In this document: positions 16,599 through 23,984 of the stretch, one piece after another | How the letters are laid out: every line of letters starts with the position of its first letter | Numbering within the stretch: the first letter of the stretch is position 1 | From: Bacteroidales bacterium UBA1219 | GTDB taxonomy: Bacteria; Bacteroidota; Bacteroidia; Bacteroidales; P3 | Assembly (NCBI GenBank): GCA_002309295.1 | Contig: DBXF01000086.1 | Span: 550-42,167 of the forward strand | Length of the DNA: 41,618 bases | Direction: 5' to 3' | Notes under the pieces: model-generated | Seen by the model: only the letters and a program-made list of their open reading frames with translations | The model's database searches: none | Told to the model about the DNA's origin: nothing | Translations under genes and position numbers: made by a program

Positions 16599-18020
16599 AT
16601 GTTGATAGGAAGAGAAAAACAACAGCAGGAGTTACTCGATTTGCTTCGGAGCAAAGAGTCGCAGTTCTGTGCTATCTATGGCCGTCGCCGTGTGGGAAAG
16701 ACTTTTTTGGTGAAACAGACTTTCGAAGGACAGTTCGCTTTTGTCCACACTGGTCTCAACGATGCCACCAAAGAAGAGCAACTTTGGGAGTTCCGCGAGT
16801 CGTTGCGGAGTGCCGGCATGAAACATTGCCGATTGCCAAAAACGTGGTTCGAGGCCTTCCATCTGCTCGAGCAGCATCTTTCCACTCTTCCGCAAAAGAA
16901 AAAGATTGTCTTTATAGACGAGCTGCCATGGCTGGACACCCCCAAAAGCCGTTTCGTTAGTGCATTGGAGCATTTCTGGAACGGTTGGGCAAATATGCGC
17001 AACGACATCGTATTGATTGTCTGCGGCAGTGCCACCTCATGGATTATCAGCAAAATCGTACGCAATTATGGAGGCTTGCACAACCGTCTGACAAGACAGA
17101 TATATCTGCGGCCGTTTTCTCTCAGAGAGTGCGAGCAGTATGCCCAGAAACAATCGTTGCAGATGTCGCGCCAGAACATCGTGGAGACATATATGGTGCT
17201 TGGCGGCGTGCCGTACTATTGGAGTCTGCTCAAGCCCAACCTTTCATCAGCACAAAATATCGACCAACTGTTTTTTGCCAAACACGGGCCGCTGCGCGAC
17301 GAATTCAAAGCATTGTACGCCTCGCTTTTTCGTTCGCCGCAACCCTATATCGCTATTGTTACAGCCCTCGGCACAAAGAAAGTCGGTATGACTTTTGATC
17401 AGATAACGGCGGCCATACCCATAAATCTCGGTGGCAAACTGTCCGAAAAACTGGAAGAGCTGGAGCAATGCGATTTCGTCCGTTCCTACACTGCTTTGGG
17501 CAAAAAGAAAAAGGATACAAGGTATCAGCTGATAGACAATTTTACTTTGTTTCATTTTAAATTCATCGCCAACCAAGCAGTTGATAACGAGCAGTTTTGG
17601 ACTTCCTCTATAGGCAAACCCAAGTACAACACGTGGTGCGGTTTGGCATTCGAACGCGTGTGTTTGCTGCACACTAGGCAGATACTTGTCGCTCTTGGCA
17701 TTTCCGGTATCAGTAGCGGAATATTTTCGTGGACATACCGTCCGAAAGATAAAAGCGAGGAAGGCGCTCAGGTGGACTTGCTTATCGACCGCAGCGACAA
17801 CGTTATAAATCTCTGCGAGATAAAGTTCTCTAAAGGTCCGTTTGTGCTTACCAAGCAATATGACGCCAAACTACGTCGAAAATTGGGAATTTTTCTTGAC
17901 TCAACGAAAACCCGCAAAGCGGTGTGGCCAACAATGATAACCTCTTACGGTATGGTGCGTAATGCCTATTCCAACGGCATTATACATCAATTGACAATGG
18001 AAGATTTGTTTGTACAATGA
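16599..18020 (+). CDS. ATPase with nuclease-like C-terminal domain (ATPase_2/DUF234 type)
   Basis: 473 aa. The N-terminal STAND/AAA-like ATPase has Walker A GRRRVGKT (28-35) and Walker B IVFIDE (103-108), followed by ELPWL typical of this group. A winged-helix-like middle part follows. The C-terminus carries D393 and E407-x-K409 in the context QVDLLIDR...CEIKF, the pattern of a PD-(D/E)xK nuclease fold seen in DUF234 proteins. Such ATPases are strongly expanded in Bacteroidota and archaea, often in variable regions; their role is unknown and defence or mobile-element functions have been suggested. The gene lies between two 83-bp direct repeats, the first of which overlaps its promoter. It forms its own transcription unit. 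Confidence 0.85.
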   Translation: MLIGREKQQQELLDLLRSKESQFCAIYGRRRVGKTFLVKQTFEGQFAFVHTGLNDATKEEQLWEFRESLRSAGMKHCRLPKTWFEAFHLLEQHLSTLPQKKKIVFIDELPWLDTPKSRFVSALEHFWNGWANMRNDIVLIVCGSATSWIISKIVRNYGGLHNRLTRQIYLRPFSLRECEQYAQKQSLQMSRQNIVETYMVLGGVPYYWSLLKPNLSSAQNIDQLFFAKHGPLRDEFKALYASLFRSPQPYIAIVTALGTKKVGMTFDQITAAIPINLGGKLSEKLEELEQCDFVRSYTALGKKKKDTRYQLIDNFTLFHFKFIANQAVDNEQFWTSSIGKPKYNTWCGLAFERVCLLHTRQILVALGISGISSGIFSWTYRPKDKSEEGAQVDLLIDRSDNVINLCEIKFSKGPFVLTKQYDAKLRRKLGIFLDSTKTRKAVWPTMITSYGMVRNAYSNGIIHQLTMEDLFVQ

Positions 18021-18040
18021 GGAAATAAACAGCAGATATT

Positions 18041-18140
18041 TTCCGAAATTGCATAATTTTTTACCACATTTCGGAACGTATCGCCACAAAATAGCCTGAT
18101 ATTTTCCGAAATCGCACTTTTTTCTTGCACATTTCGGAAA
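18041..18140 (+). repeat. Downstream direct repeat flanking the ATPase gene
   Basis: The 83-bp repeat itself spans 18058-18140, with an additional TTTCCGAAAT at 18041-18050 before it. It contains ATTTCGGAA motifs at 18068, 18113 (reversed) and 18131. The TTG of the upstream promoter is kept (18125-18127), but no TAnnTTTG follows, so this copy lacks promoter function in the same sense. The remaining gap 18141-18264 shows nothing I can support. Confidence 0.9.
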
Positions 18141-18264
18141 GGATAGAAAACTATTTACTTTTTCACCCGCCGCGCTATTATTATGCAGAGTGGTATATAA
18201 GAATCATCTCCACGGCACCACTATTTGAGAAGTAGGGGGGGGTATTTAAGATGCTAAAACTCTA

Positions 18265-18975
18265 TCACTCAAGAGTTTCCATCCCAAGTCTTTTGTTGTA
18301 TTTGTTCCAGAATTTCTTGGGGGAGAATCTGTTGTCGGGTTGGAACTGTATGTCTGTGGTTTTGATGTCCTTCAGTCTGTACACCGGCCAAATCTTCTCC
18401 ACATGTACTTTGGTATATCCCAGCAGATACCAGATGAAATTTTTCATCACCAGCCCTCGAGGCTCAAAAGCGTCGTAATGGACAGGGAAAGGCACGGCGG
18501 GGTCTCGGTACCGCAAATCTACGCAGCGGTGCTGACGTATGGCGTCGAGCAGAACGGGCACGTGTTCCGACCCAGTGGGGGCGCAGTCGATATGCACATA
18601 TCGGCTGTTTTCGTCCGAATCGCGCAGGTATTTCATGGCGGCGGCGGTCTCCAGCGACCAGAGGAAAGGCATTGTCCACGGCGCATTGCCGCCCTTCGGT
18701 TCATCCACTAAACGGTAGCGGTAACGGCGGTTGGTGTCCATAAGTTTTTTCTTCCGGTTCTCGTATTCAAGATTTTTTTCGCACTCTATCTTTACGCCAA
18801 ATCTTTCGCGTAGCTCCCTCAGATAGTTGTGGAAAGAGCGTTTCGGCAACAGACCTTCTGTGGAAGTCTCCAAAAACAGCCTGTGTGTCAGCTCGTTGTA
18901 AGTGATGCCGGTCTTTCCCGCCCTTCGAAACTGGGTTACCAGCCAAGTGAGCATCTCCAAATTTTTGTAGTCCAT
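18265..18975 (-). CDS. WYL-domain transcriptional regulator
   Basis: 236 aa. An N-terminal winged-helix-like part (about 1-75; TYNELTHRLFL, RSFHNYLRELRERFG) is followed by a linker and a WYL domain (about 130-215) with the signature IWYLLGYTK, preceded by FEPRGLVMKN and followed by VYRLKDIK. WYL domains bind nucleic acid or nucleotide ligands and often control phage-defence genes (for example BrxR/CapW-type repressors) or DNA-damage responses. The gene is divergent from the SLOG-AAA gene set with a 184-bp region between them, so it probably regulates that set and itself. It has a very good promoter (CAA at 19027-19029 and 18999-19006 on the plus strand). Confidence 0.88.
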   Translation of the reverse strand: MDYKNLEMLTWLVTQFRRAGKTGITYNELTHRLFLETSTEGLLPKRSFHNYLRELRERFGVKIECEKNLEYENRKKKLMDTNRRYRYRLVDEPKGGNAPWTMPFLWSLETAAAMKYLRDSDENSRYVHIDCAPTGSEHVPVLLDAIRQHRCVDLRYRDPAVPFPVHYDAFEPRGLVMKNFIWYLLGYTKVHVEKIWPVYRLKDIKTTDIQFQPDNRFSPKKFWNKYNKRLGMETLE

Positions 18976-18998
18976 TTTTTGTTTGAGTTTTTACGGTG

Positions 18999-19029
18999 CA
19001 AAAATACGAAAAATTGACGATATGTGCAA
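18999..19029 (-). promoter_or_regulatory. Bacteroidota promoter of the WYL regulator
   Basis: On the minus strand TTG (19029-19027), 20 nt, then TATTTTTG (19006-18999), 23 nt before the start codon at 18975. Confidence 0.75.
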
Positions 19030-19062
19030 AATAAATGTCATACAAAAGTTAATGTAAAAAAT

Positions 19063-19123
19063 TTTAAATATTTAAATGTTAGAAAATTAGCTCAATCTCA
19101 ATTGTTAATGAAAATTTCTCAAT
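19063..19123. promoter_or_regulatory. Candidate operator sites in the WYL-SLOG intergenic region
   Basis: TTTAAATATTTAAA (19063-19076) is a perfect 14-bp palindrome. TCTCAAT occurs twice in direct orientation at 19096-19102 and 19117-19123, 21 bp apart, i.e. on the same DNA face. Both lie between the divergent genes. AT-rich palindromes arise easily by chance, so this is a guess based on position. Confidence 0.35.
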
Positions 19124-19159
19124 CGTATTAATATATATAACAAATTATTTTTAGGTCTT

Positions 19160-19510
19160 ATGAGAATAGCTATTGTGGGTTCGAGAGAACCTAAAATCTC
19201 TTACGAGAGATTCTGTGAAATTGTTACAAAGTACACACAGAGAAACAAGGTTGACAAAATCGTTTCGGGAGGAGCTGCGGGAATTGACACTTTCGCGCGG
19301 CGGTATGCGGAGGAAAAAGGAATCAAGTTGGTGGAATTTCTGCCGGATTATGAAAAGGACGGGCGCGGGGCGCCGCTGGTGAGAAACCAAAAAATTGTAG
19401 ATGCGAGCGATGTGATGTTCGCCTTCCCCTGCGGAGAGAGCAAAGGCACCCACAACTCCATCGAAAAAGCAAAAAAAGCTGGAAGGATTGTCAAAATTTT
19501 TTACGAGTAA
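19160..19510 (+). CDS. SLOG-domain protein (DUF2493/YspA-type)
   Basis: Single-domain protein of 116 aa. It begins with MRIAIVGSREP, has SGGAAGIDTFARRYA at about 36-50 and MFAFPCGESKGTHNSI near the end. These are the nucleotide-binding motifs of the cpYpsA-related SLOG family, Rossmann-like proteins thought to bind or cleave nucleotide-derived ligands. SLOG domains recur in nucleotide-signalling conflict systems. It is the first gene after the divergent WYL promoter region and lies 54 nt before the AAA+ gene. No consensus promoter was found directly upstream. Confidence 0.88.
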   Translation: MRIAIVGSREPKISYERFCEIVTKYTQRNKVDKIVSGGAAGIDTFARRYAEEKGIKLVEFLPDYEKDGRGAPLVRNQKIVDASDVMFAFPCGESKGTHNSIEKAKKAGRIVKIFYE

Positions 19511-19564
19511 GTAGCTGAAAATTAAGTAAAAACGTGTGACAAAAAGTAATTACGAGGAAAGATT

Positions 19565-21337
19565 ATGAAACAAAAAAAGGACAATATTTTAGACGAATTG
19601 AGTTACCTGTCGGTGCAATTGGAGAAAACGAAGACGACCTTTTTGGAGCGACTGTCGGGAAAACGGCTCCCGATGCCCGACAAAGAAAAGAAAAAGAAGG
19701 AAAAGCCCAGGGACGCTCTTTCCGACAAAGAGGTCGACGGCATTGCGCAACGCATTGTAAGAGTGTCCGATAAGCTTGGCATCAGCCCCATACAGACGGC
19801 CTTTGTGGCGGCCGCCATTGAAATACACATCGACAAAGGGAGTTTCGAGTGGGACGCGATATGCAAGTTCTTCGACCTGCCGCTGATGTCGATGCTCCCT
19901 TTGCGGAGCGAGTTCGAAGGTCTGCTGGAGCGACGTTTTCTTACAACGAAAAGACACTGGTGGCGAAGTGCGGTTTTGACCAAGGAAATAGCCCTAAATC
20001 CCAAGCTGCTGGAGGCGTTATGGCGGGACTCGCCCATCGGCGACGAGCTTTTCGCAAGGCCGAGGTACGACCGCTACAGCTTTTGCGCCGAGGTTTCGGA
20101 ACTTATCGAATCGTTCAAGGAAGCGTCTTCGGCAAACACCCCGGGACTTTTGCGCGAGATACGGGAGTTGGAGCGGCGCCACAAGGCGATGAAATTCGTG
20201 AAAACCATGACAAAAACGGAACCCGACATCGCCTGCCGCACCTTTTTCTACAAAGTCTGCCACGACTTTGTGTCGGGCATCAGAAAGAGGACACCCATCG
20301 ACCCCACGCTCGACGACATTTTCCGCGACAGCGGGGTGGAGAAAAACATCTTCCGGAGCGGTCTTTTCAACGACGGGCATCCGCTGATAAAAAAGGATCT
20401 GGTGGAATTCGTAGAGGGCTCAATACTGCATTACGACAGCGCGGCGCTCACGCAGAAAGGGAAAGAGTTGTTTTTCGAGGCCGATTTCGCAAAAATCGCA
20501 CTTCAGCAAAACGCCGACAAAGAGCTGATATATCCCGACAAGATTTCGCAGCGGAAACTCTTTTTCGCCGACGAGCTGCAAAGTCAGCTGCTGCTGTTGC
20601 AGAACAACCTTTCGGAAAACAATTTCGTGCGGCTGCAACGGCGTCTGGAGGAGAGCTCGCTGCCACGGGGCATCGTCGCCCTGTTCTACGGCGGGCCGGG
20701 CACGGGCAAGACCGAAAGCGTGTATCAGATTGCCAAAGCCACGGGACGGGCGGTGTATCAGGTGGACATAGCGGAGTCGAAAAGCCATTTCTTCGGCGAG
20801 AGCGAGAAAAAGATAAAACGCATTTTCACCAACTACCGAAAAAAATGCAAGAGCGAGCGGTTGAAGCCGATACTCCTTTTCAACGAGGCCGACGCCCTTT
20901 TCTCGAAACGCAAGGAACCGCTATCGTCGAACATGGCACAAACCGAAAACGCCATCCAGAACATACTTCTGGAGGAGATGGAGAAACTCGACGGCATAAT
21001 GATAGCCACCACCAACCTCGAGGGCAATTTCGACAACGCTTTCGCACGACGGTTTCTGTTCAAGATACGTTTTGACCAGCCCACGGTGGACGCCAAAAAG
21101 TGCATCTGGAAAGAGAAAATGTGGTGGCTCTCGGACTCCGACTGCGCCACCCTTGCCGGGAAATACAACTTTTCGGGCGGCGAGATTGACAACATCGCGC
21201 GCAAAGTCACAATGCAGGAGGTGATCGACGGCCGGCGGCCGAGTCTCGACACCATCAGCGAGATGTGCCGGCACGAGAAACTTACAGCGGCAAATCGACA
21301 CAACATTGTGGGTTTCCGCACACAAAACCAGAATTAA
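19565..21337 (+). CDS. AAA+ ATPase with a large unrecognised N-terminal region
   Basis: 590 aa. The C-terminal third is an AAA+ module: Walker A GGPGTGKT (376-383), Walker B ILLFNEAD (E441) with Asn440 in place of the usual first acidic residue, sensor 1 MIATTN and the arginine pair R495-R496 in FARRFLF. The N-terminal about 330 residues are helical and charged, with a lysine-rich stretch near residues 40-50, and have no domain that I recognise. The start is supported by GAGGAAAG 5 nt before the ATG, one of the few Shine-Dalgarno-like leaders in the window. The gene has host-like GC content. It likely remodels or moves a protein or nucleic-acid partner; the neighbours suggest a stress or defence role. 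Confidence 0.85.
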   Translation: MKQKKDNILDELSYLSVQLEKTKTTFLERLSGKRLPMPDKEKKKKEKPRDALSDKEVDGIAQRIVRVSDKLGISPIQTAFVAAAIEIHIDKGSFEWDAICKFFDLPLMSMLPLRSEFEGLLERRFLTTKRHWWRSAVLTKEIALNPKLLEALWRDSPIGDELFARPRYDRYSFCAEVSELIESFKEASSANTPGLLREIRELERRHKAMKFVKTMTKTEPDIACRTFFYKVCHDFVSGIRKRTPIDPTLDDIFRDSGVEKNIFRSGLFNDGHPLIKKDLVEFVEGSILHYDSAALTQKGKELFFEADFAKIALQQNADKELIYPDKISQRKLFFADELQSQLLLLQNNLSENNFVRLQRRLEESSLPRGIVALFYGGPGTGKTESVYQIAKATGRAVYQVDIAESKSHFFGESEKKIKRIFTNYRKKCKSERLKPILLFNEADALFSKRKEPLSSNMAQTENAIQNILLEEMEKLDGIMIATTNLEGNFDNAFARRFLFKIRFDQPTVDAKKCIWKEKMWWLSDSDCATLAGKYNFSGGEIDNIARKVTMQEVIDGRRPSLDTISEMCRHEKLTAANRHNIVGFRTQNQN

Positions 21338-21368
21338 AAAAACATTCAAAAAATAAAAATTAAACGTT

Positions 21369-21893
21369 ATGACAAATTTTCAGCAATTTAAAGAATTCGC
21401 TCGAGAAGGCGAACAAATGGACGCCCGTGTGGCATTGGATTTACTTATCAAAGCCTATATTTCGGAATGCGGTAGAAGCATAGGGATGCGCACGTTGGTG
21501 TATTCGGCCGCGGAAATCTGGCTTTATTGGCGCCTGCCTTTTTCACCCAACAATCCACTGAGTATGAAGCAAATAGAAAAAGAGCCCCTGATTAAGTCGA
21601 TGCCTATTCTTTGCAAAGAGTTCATACTTGAAAAATACGGCGAATGGGATATTACAGGAGGTTTTGATGAAAAGAGGCTAAAAAATTTGTGTGTCGATCA
21701 GATAGACAGATATGACGACGAAACAATGAAAGCCCTCTGCTGGGGTATTGATTTTTACCCCAAAGCGATAAAATTTTACTGGGATATCGAAGATTTCAGC
21801 GATGAGGAACAAGACCTTAAAATACAAAAGAAGCGCGAACAACTACAAAAACAGATAGAAAAAAGGAAAAACGAAAAACAAAAACAGCAATGA
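21369..21893 (+). CDS. Unrecognised protein with charged C-terminal coiled coil
   Basis: 174 aa, cytoplasmic. The body is rich in aromatic residues (AEIWLYWRLPF, CWGIDFYPKAIKFYW). The last about 25 residues are almost entirely Lys, Glu and Gln and probably form a helix or coiled coil. No family is recognised. The stop overlaps the next start by 4 bp (ATGA), so the two products are likely made in a fixed ratio and may interact. It begins 31 nt after the AAA+ gene and is AT-richer than it. Confidence 0.65.
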   Translation: MTNFQQFKEFAREGEQMDARVALDLLIKAYISECGRSIGMRTLVYSAAEIWLYWRLPFSPNNPLSMKQIEKEPLIKSMPILCKEFILEKYGEWDITGGFDEKRLKNLCVDQIDRYDDETMKALCWGIDFYPKAIKFYWDIEDFSDEEQDLKIQKKREQLQKQIEKRKNEKQKQQ

Positions 21894-22231
21894 AATTATT
21901 TGTAATACCAAACGCAATTATCTGTGAAGACGGGTCTGGCAGCATCGATATTCCCGTTGTTACACCCGAATATATCGACAGACAAATTATGAACATCGAA
22001 GCCGTTGGCAAACTGAACATCGATGAAAAAGATGTTGCCAACGCTGTTTGCTTTAGCAGAAACACCGCCGAGGCCAAAAACAAACTTGTCACAAAGTTCA
22101 ATATATCAGACAATTTGGTTGATTTCCTACTCGAAATAGGGTTTGGGGAGTTGAACAGATACCTTAACGACGCGAAGTTCCGCAAGTCCGAAATAGCCAA
22201 GTGGAACATGCTGCGAGAAGTCATCAGTTAG
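21890..22231 (+). CDS. Unrecognised small protein
   Basis: 113 aa, cytoplasmic. The N-terminal half looks strand-rich (MKLFVIPNAII, SGSIDIPVV), the rest helical. The segment KFNISDNLVDFLLEIGFGELNRYL vaguely recalls the helical FxLSxxQAxxIL segment of type II topoisomerase A subunits, but too weakly to claim relationship. It overlaps the previous gene by 4 bp. The following gene has its own promoter, so this is probably the last gene of the SLOG-AAA transcript. Confidence 0.65.
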   Translation: MKLFVIPNAIICEDGSGSIDIPVVTPEYIDRQIMNIEAVGKLNIDEKDVANAVCFSRNTAEAKNKLVTKFNISDNLVDFLLEIGFGELNRYLNDAKFRKSEIAKWNMLREVIS

Positions 22232-22233
22232 GA

Positions 22234-22265
22234 TTTGGATAATTAGGAAAAAAGTAGTAAATTTG
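22234..22265 (+). promoter_or_regulatory. Bacteroidota promoter of the nuclease pair
   Basis: TTTG (22234-22237), 20 nt, then TAAATTTG (22258-22265): a full consensus match. The ATG at 22307 is 41 nt downstream. It makes the two nuclease-like genes independent of the SLOG-AAA transcript. Confidence 0.8.
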
Positions 22266-22306
22266 CTGTTTCAAAAACCACATCTATAAACTAAAAAAAC
22301 AAAAAT

Positions 22307-23023
22307 ATGGAAACGTTAAGAATGCATATTGAGAACATTATCAAGGAAACCTTTGATATTATTGACAAGTTGTACGATACAAACAAGGAGGATTCCAACG
22401 GATTATTTTCCAGTGTGAAAAGTCGTCTTGTATTCCCGAAATACAGAGATAAGGACAATTCTAAAAATAGTAAAATCCGTCTAAGCGAACAAGAACTTAG
22501 ATTTCTCTTCGTTGAGAGATTTAACAATTACTGCGAAAAAAACAAGAGCAAACTGAATCTGTTCTACTCCATCGAAACTCCATCGGAAGAACCATATAAA
22601 TTTGGGGAAGACTCAAAAGAACATTGCGAAACAGGGGGAGTATCCGCACAATTCGATATGGTTATATATAACGAAAAAAAGGAACGGGTGTGTTTGATTG
22701 AGTTCAAGAACAATAGTGCGGATGCTGGTGAACACGAGAAAGATTTTTTGAAACTCAGCGTAGAGGGTAAAGGAAAGTTATGCTATTTTATCGCTATCTC
22801 GAAATCTTCTAACAGTGGCACATTGGGCGAAACGAACAACTCTAAAGGTATCATACACAAGTTCAACAAATTTTCAAAGAACAAAAAAATTAGTTATAGC
22901 AATATCACATATATCTGCCATTGTATAGATGACCATAATGGTAAAGGTTTTAAAACAATCTATGCCGGTACTGTCAAAAGTAACTTTGGCTGGGAAAAGA
23001 AAGACAAACTATTTGAAAAATGA
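22307..23023 (+). CDS. Predicted PD-(D/E)xK nuclease-like protein
   Basis: 238 aa, AT-rich gene. The pattern of a restriction-endonuclease-like fold is visible: an early helix with ELRFLFVERF (Glu63), then SAQFDMVIY with Asp117, and after a short turn CLIEFKNN with Glu132 and Lys134. The order E...D-x14-ExK fits the active site of this superfamily. The N-terminal 60 and C-terminal 80 residues are not recognised. Function is inferred only from these residues; DNA or RNA cleavage is possible. It is the first gene of a unit with its own promoter, 40 nt upstream of the second nuclease-like gene. Confidence 0.65.
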   Translation: METLRMHIENIIKETFDIIDKLYDTNKEDSNGLFSSVKSRLVFPKYRDKDNSKNSKIRLSEQELRFLFVERFNNYCEKNKSKLNLFYSIETPSEEPYKFGEDSKEHCETGGVSAQFDMVIYNEKKERVCLIEFKNNSADAGEHEKDFLKLSVEGKGKLCYFIAISKSSNSGTLGETNNSKGIIHKFNKFSKNKKISYSNITYICHCIDDHNGKGFKTIYAGTVKSNFGWEKKDKLFEK

Positions 23024-23063
23024 CCTTCACAAATCACCGCAAAAGAAATGAAATAATAACATT

Positions 23064-23984
23064 ATGGATATAATAATTGATAAACAAATTATTTGGGCAA
23101 AAAGAAATGGACTTGCCCTTGATGAAAAAAAATCATATGTAAAACATCTAAAGGACAACCTCTTTAAAGAACTCTCTTCGGAGACAAAGGCTGAATTCGA
23201 AAAAGCTGACGGTGGTGAGCTAAAACCTAAGGATGGTAACCCCGCAAAAATGGCGGCTCTTCATTCTTCTTCGGCGCTTTGTGTGAATGTCTTTGATTAC
23301 TTTAGAGACAAGCCTGTTGAGTTACTTGAATTAATGGTAGCAATTGGTTTAATCAGTCCTCAAAATGATAGCCTGGCAGAACTGAATTTCGAATACAAAG
23401 ACTATGAAATATCAGCAAGAGGAAAAAAAATTTCAACTCCGAATATTGATGTCGTAATAAAAACCGAATCGAGTCTCTCTAAGAGAAAACATGTTTATAT
23501 CATCGAAAGCAAGTTTTCGGAACCCTACTCGAAACAGTTAATTAATTTTTTCAACAACAAATACTATCTGAATGATAACATCCCCGATATTTGGAGAGGC
23601 AAGTTGGAAAAATTGTTTTCTTCATTTGATATAGAAAATGCTAAAGAAGTGACTCAAACAATAGATAAACGTAGTGTCAAAGGAAAGTTCATTAAGCAAA
23701 ATTATAAATACTTGGATGCCGCTCAATTAACCAAGCATTTAATGGGTACTCTCCAAAAAGAAAAACAGACAGATGTTACACTGGTATATCTTTGGTACGA
23801 CAAACTTGGAGAAGAAGGCGCAGAGCATCGCTGTGAGATTGAAGGGTTCAAGAAGATATTGAGTGACGCCAAAATCAAATTCAAACATCGCTCTTATCAA
23901 GAAATAATACTTAGGTTGTGCAAACGTCTTGATTATAAAAAACACAAAGCCTATATTGACTATCTTACGGAACGTTATTTATGA
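23064..23984 (+). CDS. Putative restriction endonuclease, PGN_0703-like
   Basis: 306 aa, AT-rich gene. The motif AALHSSSALCVNVFDYF at 64-80 and the catalytic pattern TPNIDVVI (Asp129) ... YIIESKFSE (Glu148, Lys150) resemble the PGN_0703 family of putative restriction endonucleases, which has the PD-(D/E)xK fold. The long second half with many Lys and Tyr residues may bind DNA. No methyltransferase is encoded nearby, so a classical restriction-modification pair is unlikely. Its last codons overlap the metallophosphoesterase start by 4 bp. Confidence 0.75.
   Translation: MDIIIDKQIIWAKRNGLALDEKKSYVKHLKDNLFKELSSETKAEFEKADGGELKPKDGNPAKMAALHSSSALCVNVFDYFRDKPVELLELMVAIGLISPQNDSLAELNFEYKDYEISARGKKISTPNIDVVIKTESSLSKRKHVYIIESKFSEPYSKQLINFFNNKYYLNDNIPDIWRGKLEKLFSSFDIENAKEVTQTIDKRSVKGKFIKQNYKYLDAAQLTKHLMGTLQKEKQTDVTLVYLWYDKLGEEGAEHRCEIEGFKKILSDAKIKFKHRSYQEIILRLCKRLDYKKHKAYIDYLTERYL

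Noticed and set aside
16476..18140. CRISPR array or other short-spacer repeat array
   Set aside because: Only two 83-bp copies separated by a gene; there is no regular short spacing.
19849..21075. 408-codon frame inside the AAA+ gene, another frame of the same strand
   Set aside because: Arg/His-rich translation without domains. The overlapping frame carries Walker A, Walker B and arginine fingers.
21890..22231. Topoisomerase subunit fragment
   Set aside because: A single helical segment slightly resembles the GyrA/ParC coiled-coil region. No other part fits, so the likeness is probably chance.
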